The notes below the pieces were generated by a model. That model had not been told where the DNA came from. It saw nothing but the letters and a program-made list of their open reading frames with translations, and did not search any database. 64,000 nucleotides of DNA from an uncultured Clostridia bacterium (lineage in GTDB: Bacteria; Bacillota; Clostridia; TANB77; CAG-508), in contig CAKPJC010000001.1 of the NCBI GenBank assembly GCA_934162535.1, forward strand, positions 67,206-131,205, read 5' to 3'. This document shows positions 18,163 through 26,954 of the stretch, one piece after another; the first letter of the stretch is position 1; the number at the start of each line of letters is the position of its first letter. The position numbers and the translations under genes were made by a program.

Positions 18163-18191
18163 TTGACTTTTTGCTATAAATATATTATACT
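18163..18191 (+). promoter_or_regulatory. tRNA operon promoter
   Basis: TTGACT at 18163-18168, 17-bp spacer, TATACT at 18186-18191, 40 bp before the first tRNA. Confidence 0.8.
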
Positions 18192-18231
18192 TAGTCATGC
18201 GTTAAGCAATACAACAATTTAATAATTTTAT

Positions 18232-18308
18232 GCTCCCGTAGCTCAGTTGGTCAGAGCAACCGGCTCATAACCGGTGGGTCCTAGGTTCAAGTCCTAGCGG
18301 GAGCACCA
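18232..18308 (+). tRNA. tRNA with CAT anticodon (Ile2 or elongator Met)
   Basis: 77 nt with encoded CCA. Acceptor GCTCCCG pairs with CGGGAGC, the anticodon stem is ACCGG/CCGGT and the loop CTCATAA. Position 1-72 is a G-C pair, so it is not the initiator. The C4-G69 and C5-G68 pairs and the GGCTCATAACC arm resemble tRNA-Ile that carries lysidine at position 34, but elongator Met cannot be excluded. Confidence 0.9.
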
Positions 18309-18340
18309 TTTTTTATTATATAGCAATATAATAAAAACTT

Positions 18341-18426
18341 GGACAGGTGGCCGAGTGGCTAAAGGCGGCAGACTGTAAATCTGTTCTCATTCGAGTACGA
18401 TGGTTCGAATCCATCCCTGTCCACCA
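18341..18426 (+). tRNA. tRNA-Tyr (GTA)
   Basis: 86 nt with encoded CCA. Anticodon loop CTGTAAA within the stem CAGA/TCTG, and a long variable arm as expected of bacterial tRNA-Tyr. Cotranscribed with the upstream tRNA. Confidence 0.93.
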
Positions 18427-18512
18427 AGACAAGTTTTCGTCGAACTTTTTGGAAGTCTTGATACAACTTAACTTCAAGATATCAAAAATTTTGATGGACA
18501 CAAAAATCTTAA

Positions 18513-18540
18513 ACCGTTTCAAAAGAAACGGTCTTTTTTT
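18513..18540 (+). terminator. Terminator of the tRNA operon
   Basis: ACCGTTTC, loop AAAA, GAAACGGT, then C and seven T. Confidence 0.9.
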
Positions 18541-18578
18541 GACCCAAAATATTGAAAAAAGGAGGTTTTTGTGGTATT

Positions 18579-18827
18579 ATGTTACATATAATTAAAAAAG
18601 AATTACTCTCTAAAATTGAATGGACTTGCAAAATGAAAAAGGTTAAACCAGAAATTATCAATGGTACCTTAAGAATTGTGGAACATACTAATTTAGCATA
18701 TGTAGAGCCACACAGAGTAATTATTAAAGATAAACTGTACTTATTCTTTAATGAGCAAGATTACTTTTACATAGATAGTTTGGAAAATAAATATCCACTA
18801 TCAAAATTTAATGAATACATAACATAG
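18579..18827 (+). CDS. Small protein of unknown function
   Basis: 82 residues, not recognised. Mixed charged and aromatic sequence (HRVIIKDKLYLFFNEQDYFYIDS), no membrane span. ATG 18579 lies 13 nt after AAAGGAGG, slightly far; a TTG at 18552 is upstream of that site. It sits between the tRNA terminator and the recombinase remnant, in the junction zone of the island. Confidence 0.5.
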   Translation: MLHIIKKELLSKIEWTCKMKKVKPEIINGTLRIVEHTNLAYVEPHRVIIKDKLYLFFNEQDYFYIDSLENKYPLSKFNEYIT

Positions 18828-18938
18828 AGAAGCAAGGCATCTGATATTTTAGAGTTTTTTAAAAAATGTACTATATTGATTTATTAATTATGTTTAAAAG
18901 AAAAATAGAGATAGTTAAAACAATAAATAAAAACTTTA

Positions 18939-18980
18939 AAGTGTCAATAGCTAAGCTGATATGCTATGTGGCACTTTTTT
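18939..18980 (+). terminator. Terminator before the recombinase
   Basis: AAGTGTC pairs with GGCACTT (one G-T), with TAGC/GCTA inside, then a run of T. Confidence 0.65.
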
Positions 18981-19023
18981 GGTGTCTTTCTACTATTCAT
19001 TAAAAGAAGGAGGTAATGTTGTA

Positions 19024-19859
19024 ATGAATGAAGAAAGAAAAGTTGCAGGAATTTATATTCGTGTAAGTACAGAAGATCAGGCAAGGGAAGGATTTAGTTT
19101 AGGAGAACAGGAGGAAAAGTTAAAACAACTTTGTGAGTATAAGGACTATAAGATTTACAAAGTTTATAAGGATGCAGGAATATCAGCCAAAGATATGGAA
19201 CACAGACCAGCTTTTCAGCAGATGCTAGAAGATATGCGAGCAGGTAAAATCAATTATATTATTGCATATAAATTAGATAGAGTTACAAGGTCTGTAAGAG
19301 ATTTAGAGGTATTAATATCAGATTTAGAAACACATCATTGCTATCTTGTTTGCGACCGCGATGATGTAAATACTAGTACAGCTAATCGGTAGATTTTTTG
19401 TCCGTATGCTAACTGTTTTATCACAATTAGAAATTGAAATAGTAAGCGAAAGAACAAAATTCGGTCTAACAGGTGCTATAAAATGTGGACATATTCCACG
19501 GAACTTGCCCACTAGGTTACAAAAGAGATGAAACAAAGAAAGTGATAATTGATGAAACTACAAAAGATATAATTATTAGAATATTTAATCTGTATTTACA
19601 AGGCAAAAGTTATCAAACAATAGCTAATATCCTAAACGAAGAAAAGGTTTTAAGTCCAATGAAATGGAAAGATTCTAAAATCGAAAAAATAATCAATAAC
19701 AGAATTTATGTAGGAGATTATGAAAGATTTAAAAGAGTTGCAAAAGAACAAGGAAAAGAGCCTGTAATATATCCTAATGTTGTAGAACCAATAATAACAA
19801 GAGCAATGTTTGAAGATGTTCAAATTCAAAAAGAGAAAAATCAAAGAGCATATTGTTAA
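19024..19859 (+). CDS. Serine recombinase, C-terminally truncated, with two CGG +1 shifts
   Basis: Large serine recombinase family. From ATG 19024 (AAGGAGG) the resolvase domain reads GIYIRVSTEDQ, with the catalytic Ser, through SRD-like DRVTRSVRDLE to NTSTAN. There an in-frame CGG at 19387-19389 is followed by TAG. Skipping the C gives GRFFVRMLTVLSQLEIE, the expected continuation. A second in-frame CGG at 19499-19501, after GHIP, again needs the C skipped to give GTCPLGYKRDE. The restored product is about 277 residues and stops after NQRAYC, before the Zn ribbon and coiled coil of full-length relatives. It may be a decayed integrase, but both breaks have the same form as in mtaB and DUF951. 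Confidence 0.82.
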
Positions 19860-19951
19860 GTGGTCAAATCTTTATTTTTATACAATAATGTGATAAGATT
19901 AATGAAGATAGTAGTAAAATAACAAAACTTAAAATGAAAGAGGAAATTAAA

Positions 19952-20536
19952 TTGAAAAAAGATAATGCTATTATATATAAAATATTAAGACCAATACTTA
20001 CTGTTATTTTCAAATTATATTATAATCCAACAATTATAAACAAAGAATACATACCTAAAAATGGGAGAGCAGTAATAGCAGGAAACCATAAACATGCATT
20101 AGATCCAATTTTAGTTGATGTATGTACTAAAAGAGTTATACATACATTGGCAAAAAAAGATTTGCACGACGGTAAATTTGGATGGATTTTTCAATCAGTA
20201 GGCTCTATACCTGTTGATTTAAAAGCGAAATGTAATAGACAAGCTCTTGAATCTGCAATAGATTACTTAAATAAAGGAGCATTAATAAATGTTTCGCCAG
20301 AAGCAAAGAGAAATTATACAAATGAAATTTTGTTACCTTTTAAAGTTGGAGCAGTTGTTATGGCACAAAGAACTAATTGTAATATTATTCCGTATTCAAT
20401 TACAGGGGACTATAAATTTAGAAGTAAAAATTTGAAAATAACATTTGGAAAGCCTTTAGATGTAGGGAAATTAACAGTAGAAGAAGCAAATGAATTATTA
20501 TATGAAAAAGTTAAAGAATTATTATTAGATTCATGA
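19952..20536 (+). CDS. PlsC-like acyltransferase
   Basis: Glycerolipid acyltransferase of the 1-acylglycerol-3-phosphate family, 194 residues. The catalytic NHKHALDP (HX4D) is near residue 50, and the substrate-binding block reads NVSPEAKRN in place of FPEGTRS. One hydrophobic segment near the N-terminus suggests membrane association. AAAGAGG ends 8 nt before TTG 19952, so I prefer that start; an ATG at 19934 precedes the binding site and would add six residues. First gene of the phosphonolipid-like cluster; it could supply the diacylglycerol acceptor. Confidence 0.85.
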   Translation: MKKDNAIIYKILRPILTVIFKLYYNPTIINKEYIPKNGRAVIAGNHKHALDPILVDVCTKRVIHTLAKKDLHDGKFGWIFQSVGSIPVDLKAKCNRQALESAIDYLNKGALINVSPEAKRNYTNEILLPFKVGAVVMAQRTNCNIIPYSITGDYKFRSKNLKITFGKPLDVGKLTVEEANELLYEKVKELLLDS

Positions 20537-20552
20537 AAGTAGAGAGTTTTAT

Positions 20553-22268
20553 ATGGAAAAAAGTAAAATAAAAACACCATGGTATAGTTTCTATGATGGT
20601 GTAAAAGAACATTTAGAATATCCTAATATATCAGTGTATAAAATGTTAGAAAATTCAATATTAAAACATCAAGATTATATTAGTTATAATTATTATGGAA
20701 CAAAAAGAACTTATAAAGAATTTGCAAAGGAGATAGATAGATGTGCAAAAGCATTTAAAAGTTTAGGAGTTAAATATAAAGACAGAGTAAGTATTTGTAT
20801 GCCTAATACTCCAGAAGCTATTATTAGTTTTTATGCACTTAATAAAATAAGAGCAGTAGCTAATATGATACATCCATTATCAGCAGAAAACGAAATAAAA
20901 CACTTTTTAAATGTTTCAAAAAGTAAATATATAATAGCGATAGATATATCATTTAACAAAATAAATCATATAGCAAAAGAAACATCTTTAGAAAAATGCA
21001 TTGTAGTTTCAGCTAAAAATTCAATGCCATTATATATGAAAATAGGATATCAATTAACTAAAGGTAGAAAAATAAAATTAGAAAAAAATGACATTTCTTT
21101 AAAGTGGAATGATTTTATAAAATTAAATAAGAATTATGACAAAGAAATAAGTGAAGACTTTAATGGAAATGATGTAGCAGCAATTTTATATAGTGGAGGG
21201 ACAACAGGCTATCCTAAAGGAATAGAATTAACAAATCTAAATTTTAATGCCCTAGCTATGCAAAGTTTTGAGGCTTGTAGGTGTTTAAAAGAAAAAGATA
21301 AAGTTTTAGCAATAATGCCAGTATTTCATGGTTTTGGACTTGGAATATGTATTCATACAGTACAATATTTTGGAGGAACAAGTATTTTATTGCCACAATT
21401 TAGTAGCAAGACATTTGATAAATTATTAAAAAAATATAAACCTAATATAATTGCAGGAGTTCCTACTTTATATGAAGCATTATTGAAAAACAAAAATTTA
21501 GATGGCTGTGATTTATCATTTTTGAAATGCGTTATTTCTGGAGGAGATTCTCTCTCAATAAGTTTGAAAAAGAAAGTAGATAATTTTTTGAAAGAACACG
21601 GGGCTAATATACAAATCAGAGAGGGATATGGACTAACAGAATGTGTTACAGGAAGTTGTTTAACACCAATGAATTATTATAGAGAAGGAAGCATAGGTAT
21701 TCCATATCCAGATACATATTATAAAATAGTTAAACCTAATACAGATGAAGAGGTACCATATGGTGAAGATGGTGAAATTCTAATAAGTGGACCATCTGTA
21801 ATGAAAGGCTATTTAGATGATGAAAAAGAAACTAATTTGACATTAAGAAAACATGAAGATGGATTGACTTGGATGTACACAGGAGATATGGGGTATATGG
21901 ATAAAGATGGATTTATCTATTTTAAGCAAAGAATAAAAAGAATTATTATAAGTTCTGGATATTGTATATACCCACAATATATTGAAAATATTATTGATTC
22001 AAATCCAAAGGTTTTAATGTCTTGTGTAATAGGTATAGACCATCTATATAAAATACAAGTTGTAAAAGCATTTATTGTTCTAAGAAATGGTTATGATGCT
22101 AGTGAGGAAACATTAAAAGAGATAAAAGAGTATTGCGAGAAAAATTTGACACGATATTCGTGGCCTTATGAATATGAATTTAGAACAGAATTACCAAAAA
22201 CTTTGGTAGGAAAAATAGCCTATACTAAACTTGAAGAGGAGGAAAGAAGTAAAAATGAAAAAAAATAA
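20553..22268 (+). CDS. Acyl-activating enzyme (AMP-binding superfamily)
   Basis: 571-residue adenylate-forming enzyme, probably a fatty acyl-CoA or acyl-carrier ligase. The AMP-binding P-loop is ILYSGGTTGYPKG near residue 215, then EGYGLTECVTGS near 360, TGDMGYMDKDGFIYF near 450, and the C-terminal Lys in KTLVGKIAYTKLE. It overlaps the next gene by 14 bp, so the two are translationally coupled. In this cluster it may activate fatty acids for the PlsC-like enzyme. The exact acyl substrate cannot be read. Confidence 0.85.
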   Translation: MEKSKIKTPWYSFYDGVKEHLEYPNISVYKMLENSILKHQDYISYNYYGTKRTYKEFAKEIDRCAKAFKSLGVKYKDRVSICMPNTPEAIISFYALNKIRAVANMIHPLSAENEIKHFLNVSKSKYIIAIDISFNKINHIAKETSLEKCIVVSAKNSMPLYMKIGYQLTKGRKIKLEKNDISLKWNDFIKLNKNYDKEISEDFNGNDVAAILYSGGTTGYPKGIELTNLNFNALAMQSFEACRCLKEKDKVLAIMPVFHGFGLGICIHTVQYFGGTSILLPQFSSKTFDKLLKKYKPNIIAGVPTLYEALLKNKNLDGCDLSFLKCVISGGDSLSISLKKKVDNFLKEHGANIQIREGYGLTECVTGSCLTPMNYYREGSIGIPYPDTYYKIVKPNTDEEVPYGEDGEILISGPSVMKGYLDDEKETNLTLRKHEDGLTWMYTGDMGYMDKDGFIYFKQRIKRIIISSGYCIYPQYIENIIDSNPKVLMSCVIGIDHLYKIQVVKAFIVLRNGYDASEETLKEIKEYCEKNLTRYSWPYEYEFRTELPKTLVGKIAYTKLEEEERSKNEKK

Positions 22269-23637
22269 TTTAAAAATTCTTCTTGTCCATCCAGAAATTT
22301 CTCGAACGAAATATAATTTTGTTGGTATAATAGAAAATGAATGTTTAGAATTGGAATACATATCAACTATATTAAAAGAAAAAGGATATAAAGTGTACTT
22401 ATATGATGGGCAAGTAGAACAACAAACAGTTGAGGAAAAAATTAAAAAATGTACTCCAGATATTGTTTATGTATGTGGTAGAACAAGACAAGAAAACTTT
22501 ATGTTAGAATATTGTGAAACGGCTAAAAGAAATAATAAAGATGCAATAACGATTATTGGAGGATTACATGCACAATTATGTTACGAAAGAATGTATAAAG
22601 AGTATGTAGATTATATCTTAACTACTTTTGATATTTATAAAATATTGGACATAATAGATTATAGTATATTTTCTGCAAAAGAAATTAAATTAGAAGATAT
22701 AGATGGTATTTGTTATAAGGAAAATGGAGTTTGGAAAAGGAATAAGCCAATTGCTTTTGATATAAATAGATTACCATTGCCAGATAGAACTTATTTCTAT
22801 GAGCATCCTAAAAATTATAGGTATTTAGAATTAGAACACTCAGCTTGGGTAAGAACGTCATATTCTTGCCCGTATCGTTGTAAATTCTGTCATAGAAATA
22901 AAATGAATTTAGGAAAATATATATGTAGAAATATAAAAGATGTTGTTGATGAAATAGAAAATATAAAGTCAGATAATATATATATTGTTGATGATGATTT
23001 TCTATTTAATAAAGACAGATTAAATGAATTTATTAGGCTGATAAAAGAAAAGAACATAAATAAAAAATATATTTGCTATGGTAGATCAGACTTTATAACT
23101 GAAAATGAAGAATTAATGAAAAATTTGAAAGATATAGGATTATATTATGTTTTAGTAGGTTTAGAAACAATAGATGATAGCCAATTAAAAGATTATGACA
23201 AAAAGTCTAACATATATAATAATATTAGAAGCATTGAAATATGTAATGATTTAAACATAAATATTATGGGGATGTTTATTGTTGATTTAGATTATACTGA
23301 TAAAGATTTTAAAAAACTGTATAAATGGATTAAAAATCATAATTTGAAACATGTTGCTATTTCAATTTTTACACCAGAAATGAAAACAGAAACTTACGAT
23401 ATTTATAAAAATAGGCTTATTACAAATAATCCATCACATTGGGATTACCTACATTTAGTTGCTAAACCAACCAATATGAGTGTAAAAAGATATTATTTTA
23501 ATTATTATAAATTATTGATTAAACTTTTTTTGAAAGCTCAAAAAGAGGGAGTTTATGATTTTATAGACTATAAAGATTATATAAGGTCGTTTATAGAAAA
23601 TATGTTTAAATCCAAAAGGAGTAATGATGATGAATAA
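22255..23637 (+). CDS. B12-binding radical SAM enzyme
   Basis: 460 residues. An N-terminal cobalamin-binding Rossmann domain (ILLVHPEISRTKYNF, later TIIGGLHAQL) precedes a radical SAM domain with the cluster motif CPYRCKFC near residue 205. The ATG at 22255 follows GAGGAGG. Such class B enzymes methylate or rearrange unactivated carbons; in phosphonate pathways they are known to methylate phosphonates (Fom3 type), and others modify lipids. Here it may modify the phosphonate head group or an acyl chain. That role is inference from the neighbours. Confidence 0.82.
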   Translation: MKKNNLKILLVHPEISRTKYNFVGIIENECLELEYISTILKEKGYKVYLYDGQVEQQTVEEKIKKCTPDIVYVCGRTRQENFMLEYCETAKRNNKDAITIIGGLHAQLCYERMYKEYVDYILTTFDIYKILDIIDYSIFSAKEIKLEDIDGICYKENGVWKRNKPIAFDINRLPLPDRTYFYEHPKNYRYLELEHSAWVRTSYSCPYRCKFCHRNKMNLGKYICRNIKDVVDEIENIKSDNIYIVDDDFLFNKDRLNEFIRLIKEKNINKKYICYGRSDFITENEELMKNLKDIGLYYVLVGLETIDDSQLKDYDKKSNIYNNIRSIEICNDLNINIMGMFIVDLDYTDKDFKKLYKWIKNHNLKHVAISIFTPEMKTETYDIYKNRLITNNPSHWDYLHLVAKPTNMSVKRYYFNYYKLLIKLFLKAQKEGVYDFIDYKDYIRSFIENMFKSKRSNDDE

Positions 23638-24331
23638 AAAGGAAGAAAATACAAATAAAGTAAAAAAAATAATACCAAGCAAATTAGAAACAGGATTTCA
23701 ACAATTATTATATAAAACAATAGGCAAACATATTCCTAAAAATATGACACCAAATCAAATTACATTGATTGGTGCAATAGGTGGATTAATTGGAATCATT
23801 AGTGCATTTCTATCTAAATTAAATCCATTGTTTCTAATCGGAACAATATTAGGACTTTTATGCCATTTAATTTGTGATGATTTAGATGGTTATGTTGCGA
23901 GAACTAGGAACATGACTTCAACTGCAGGAGGATATTTTGACTTACTAACAGATATATTACATATAACATATTTGATAATAGCTTTATCTTTTGCAGGTTT
24001 TGTTAGCTTTGAAATTTCTATATTTCTAGTACCTGTTTATGCACTAATAATATTTACTGCTATGAATTATATTTTATATTTAAAAGAATTTTTATTTCCA
24101 AGACTAGGACCTATAGAAACACATCTATTTTTTATAGTATTATGTATTGGAAGTATGATATGTGGAAATTCATCAATAATTACTATAATGGGATTTGGAC
24201 TAAAATTTGCAGATATAGTATTCATAGTTGGAGGGATACCAATGTATTATGAAATGATTAGATTACAAATTCAACTGTTTAAAAGATTAAGTTTACAAGA
24301 TAAAAAAGGAAATCAAGATAATGGAAAATAA
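23624..24331 (+). CDS. CDP-alcohol phosphatidyltransferase
   Basis: 235-residue membrane enzyme with about six helices. The family signature DLDGYVARTRNMTSTAGGYF plus DLLTD gives the D-G-AR-G-D-D pattern that binds CMP-activated alcohols. Three ATGs in a row begin at 23624; the third has the best spacing from AAAAGGAG. It overlaps the neighbours on both sides. Together with the PEP mutase and cytidylyltransferase genes, it is the likely step that moves a CMP-linked phosphonate to diacylglycerol, as ethanolamine phosphotransferases do with CDP-ethanolamine. Confidence 0.85.
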   Translation: MMMNKKEENTNKVKKIIPSKLETGFQQLLYKTIGKHIPKNMTPNQITLIGAIGGLIGIISAFLSKLNPLFLIGTILGLLCHLICDDLDGYVARTRNMTSTAGGYFDLLTDILHITYLIIALSFAGFVSFEISIFLVPVYALIIFTAMNYILYLKEFLFPRLGPIETHLFFIVLCIGSMICGNSSIITIMGFGLKFADIVFIVGGIPMYYEMIRLQIQLFKRLSLQDKKGNQDNGK

Positions 24332-24965
24332 TGAGTACATATATATAGTTTTAATAAAGGCATTAACAGGATTAGGAAAATTTAGTAGAAAAATAAGCAA
24401 ATATGAATACACGCATATAGCAGTTTCTCTTGATGAGAAGTTAGATGATTTTGTGACTTTTTCAAGAAAAAATCATTATTCTCCATTTAATGCAGGATTT
24501 ATGCATGAAAAAAGGGAACACTACGCTTTCGGTAAAAATAAAAAAGTAAAAGTAAAAATATTTAAAATACCTGTTTCAGAAGAAGATAAGGTAAAGATTA
24601 CAGATTATATAAAAGAAATAGAAAATGATAAAGAATATATTTTTAATTTATATTCAATGCTTACAATGCCAATTTTTCACGGAATTAAAATATATAAAGC
24701 TTTTAACTGCATGTCTTTTGTAAGTAAAGTAATAGAATTAAGTAATAGTGTAAAAATGGAAAAGAAGTATTATAAATATAACATTGAAGAGATAGATAAA
24801 TTACTAGAAGACTATTTGATAAAAGAAGAATATTTATATAAAGAACAAGATGATAATAAATATATGAGTAAAAATGGAGTAATATTTAATTTAAAAATGT
24901 TTTTTAAATTAAATGGACAACTTATATATAGAATGTTGTTTAAAAGGAAGGATAGTTATGAATAA
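24321..24965 (+). CDS. Permuted NlpC/P60-like (papain-fold) hydrolase or transferase
   Basis: 214 residues. YTHIAVSLDE near residue 30 supplies the His and NCMSFVSKV near 130 the Cys of a circularly permuted papain-like fold, as in YiiX/NlpC-P60 relatives. No signal peptide. Such proteins often act on lipids or acyl groups. It overlaps both neighbours and is locked into the phosphonate operon, so a role in lipid handling is plausible but unproven. Confidence 0.6.
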   Translation: MENNEYIYIVLIKALTGLGKFSRKISKYEYTHIAVSLDEKLDDFVTFSRKNHYSPFNAGFMHEKREHYAFGKNKKVKVKIFKIPVSEEDKVKITDYIKEIENDKEYIFNLYSMLTMPIFHGIKIYKAFNCMSFVSKVIELSNSVKMEKKYYKYNIEEIDKLLEDYLIKEEYLYKEQDDNKYMSKNGVIFNLKMFFKLNGQLIYRMLFKRKDSYE

Positions 24966-25842
24966 TATGCCAGAAGTGAGAAGAAACAAATTAAAACAAA
25001 TGATAGAAAATAAAGAATATATTAGAGTTATGGAAGCATCTAATGGACTAACAGGTTTGATTGTAGAGAATACAAAAGTAAATGGTAAAGAATATGATGC
25101 AATGTGGGTTAGTTCTTTATGTGATTCGACTTTAAAAGGAAAGCCAGATAATGAAGTTGTAGATTTTACAAGTAGACTAGATACAATTAATGAAATAATG
25201 GAAGTTACAACTAAACCTATAATTTTTGATGGTGATACAGGCGGAAAAGTAGAACATTTTGTTCAACATATAAAAACATTAGAGAGAATAGGAGTTTCTG
25301 CCATTATTATTGAAGATAAAAAAGGGTTAAAGCAAAATTCCATATTAGGTAATAAAGCAGAACAAATATTAGAAGATAAAGAAATATTTGCTGAAAAAAT
25401 TAGAAAAGGTAAACAAGCGCTATTAACAAATAATTTTTTGATATTTGCAAGAATTGAGAGTTTTATTGCAGATAAAGATATAAATGATGCCATGAGTAGA
25501 GCTGAGACTTATGTGAATGCTGGCGCTGATGGAATTATGATTCATAGTTATAAAAGTGATGGAAATGAAATTATAGAGTTTTTAAAGCAATTTAAAGAAA
25601 AATATCCTGAAATTGTAACGATAGTAGTTCCTACTACATATTCGAAATTTAAAGAGAGAGACTTAAGTAACTTTGGAGCAAATATTATAATATATGCTAA
25701 TCACTTATTAAGAAGTGCTTATCCAGCAATGTTAAAAACTGCACAGAAAATATTGGAAGATGAAAGAAGCTATGAAGCAAGTAACGAATATTGTATATCT
25801 ATGAAAGAAATATTAGAGTTAATAGGAGATAAAAATGATTAA
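24958..25842 (+). CDS. pepM: Phosphoenolpyruvate mutase
   Basis: Isomerase-fold enzyme that turns PEP into phosphonopyruvate, the entry step of nearly all natural C-P bond synthesis. About 294 residues. The diagnostic EDKKGLKQNS matches the PEP mutase consensus EDKxxxxxNS, which separates it from isocitrate-lyase relatives. IIFDGDTGG holds the metal-binding Asp. The ATG at 24958 overlaps the preceding gene by 8 bp; the decarboxylase start overlaps its end by 8 bp. Confidence 0.94.
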   Translation: MNNMPEVRRNKLKQMIENKEYIRVMEASNGLTGLIVENTKVNGKEYDAMWVSSLCDSTLKGKPDNEVVDFTSRLDTINEIMEVTTKPIIFDGDTGGKVEHFVQHIKTLERIGVSAIIIEDKKGLKQNSILGNKAEQILEDKEIFAEKIRKGKQALLTNNFLIFARIESFIADKDINDAMSRAETYVNAGADGIMIHSYKSDGNEIIEFLKQFKEKYPEIVTIVVPTTYSKFKERDLSNFGANIIIYANHLLRSAYPAMLKTAQKILEDERSYEASNEYCISMKEILELIGDKND

Positions 25843-26953
25843 ACCAAGAGATTTTTACAATTGTTTAATTAATAATAATTTTGATTTTTTTACAGGTGTG
25901 CCAGATTCTTTACTTAAAGAATTGTGTACTTGTATAAAAGATTTAAGCGACAAAGAAAAAAATATAATTACAGCTAATGAGGGAAATGCGGTAGCGCTCG
26001 CTTGTGGTTATAATATAAGCACAAGTAAATATGGTGTTGTTTATATGCAAAATTCTGGTTTAGGAAATACAGTAAATCCTTTATTATCTCTTGCAGATGA
26101 AAAAGTTTATGAGATACCAATGTTGCTTCTAATAGGATATAGAGGAGAACCTAATGTTAAAGATGAACCGCAACATATTAAGCAAGGTGAGTTAACTTTA
26201 CCTATATTAGATACCTTGGGAATTAAATATTTCATTTTAGATGAAGATTATGAAACACAAATAAAAAATTGTTATAATTATATTCAAAAATATAATAAAA
26301 CTGTTACTCTTGTTATAAGAAAAGATACTTTCTCAAAATATGAAAAAGAAATAAGTAACGAAAATAATAATAATAGTATAACTAGAGAAGAAGTTTTAGA
26401 AACAATAATAAAAAATATTGGCGATGATGAATATATAGTTTCAACAACAGGTAAAACGTCAAGAGAAATTTTTGAAATTAGAGACAGAAACAATATGTCA
26501 CATGCAAACGATTTTCTAACAGTTGGTTCAATGGGACATACTTCATCATTAGCATTAGGAATTAGTTTATTTACAGATAAAAATATTTATTGTATAGATG
26601 GTGATGGTTCATTAATTATGCATATGGGTGGCTTAGCAGTAGCTATTCAAAATGCAAAAGATAACTTTAAATATATACTTATCAATAATGGCTGTCACGA
26701 ATCGGTGGGAAAACAACCTACCATTTCTTATGATATAGATTTAGAGAATATATTAAAAGGCTTTGGATTTAAGAATGTTATTACTATAAATAATATAAAA
26801 GATTTAATTAATGGAATAAAAGAAACACAAGTCAAAGGAAAAGTTGCACTTATTGTTAATACTAACGATAAATCTAGAAATAATTTAGGTAGACCAACAA
26901 CAACACCTAAAGGAAACAAAGAAATATTCCAAAATAAATTAAGGAGCAAGTAA
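25835..26953 (+). CDS. Phosphonopyruvate decarboxylase
   Basis: 372-residue TPP enzyme that makes the mutase step irreversible by converting phosphonopyruvate to phosphonoacetaldehyde. The N-terminal FFTGVPDSLLKELC with the catalytic-region ANEGNAVALACG is typical. The TPP motif runs from GDGSLIMHMGG to NNGCHESVGKQPT. Normal length for the family. Directly coupled to the PEP mutase. Confidence 0.93.
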   Translation: MIKPRDFYNCLINNNFDFFTGVPDSLLKELCTCIKDLSDKEKNIITANEGNAVALACGYNISTSKYGVVYMQNSGLGNTVNPLLSLADEKVYEIPMLLLIGYRGEPNVKDEPQHIKQGELTLPILDTLGIKYFILDEDYETQIKNCYNYIQKYNKTVTLVIRKDTFSKYEKEISNENNNNSITREEVLETIIKNIGDDEYIVSTTGKTSREIFEIRDRNNMSHANDFLTVGSMGHTSSLALGISLFTDKNIYCIDGDGSLIMHMGGLAVAIQNAKDNFKYILINNGCHESVGKQPTISYDIDLENILKGFGFKNVITINNIKDLINGIKETQVKGKVALIVNTNDKSRNNLGRPTTTPKGNKEIFQNKLRSK

Positions 26954-26954
26954 A

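Noticed and set aside
18232..18308. Initiator tRNA-fMet
   Set aside because: It has a G1-C72 pair; initiator tRNAs have a 1-72 mismatch.
18316..18522. Minus-strand ORF over the tRNA-Tyr gene (contains DSNHRTRMRTDLQSAAF)
   Set aside because: This is the well-known spurious translation antisense to tRNAs; the tRNA explains the bases.
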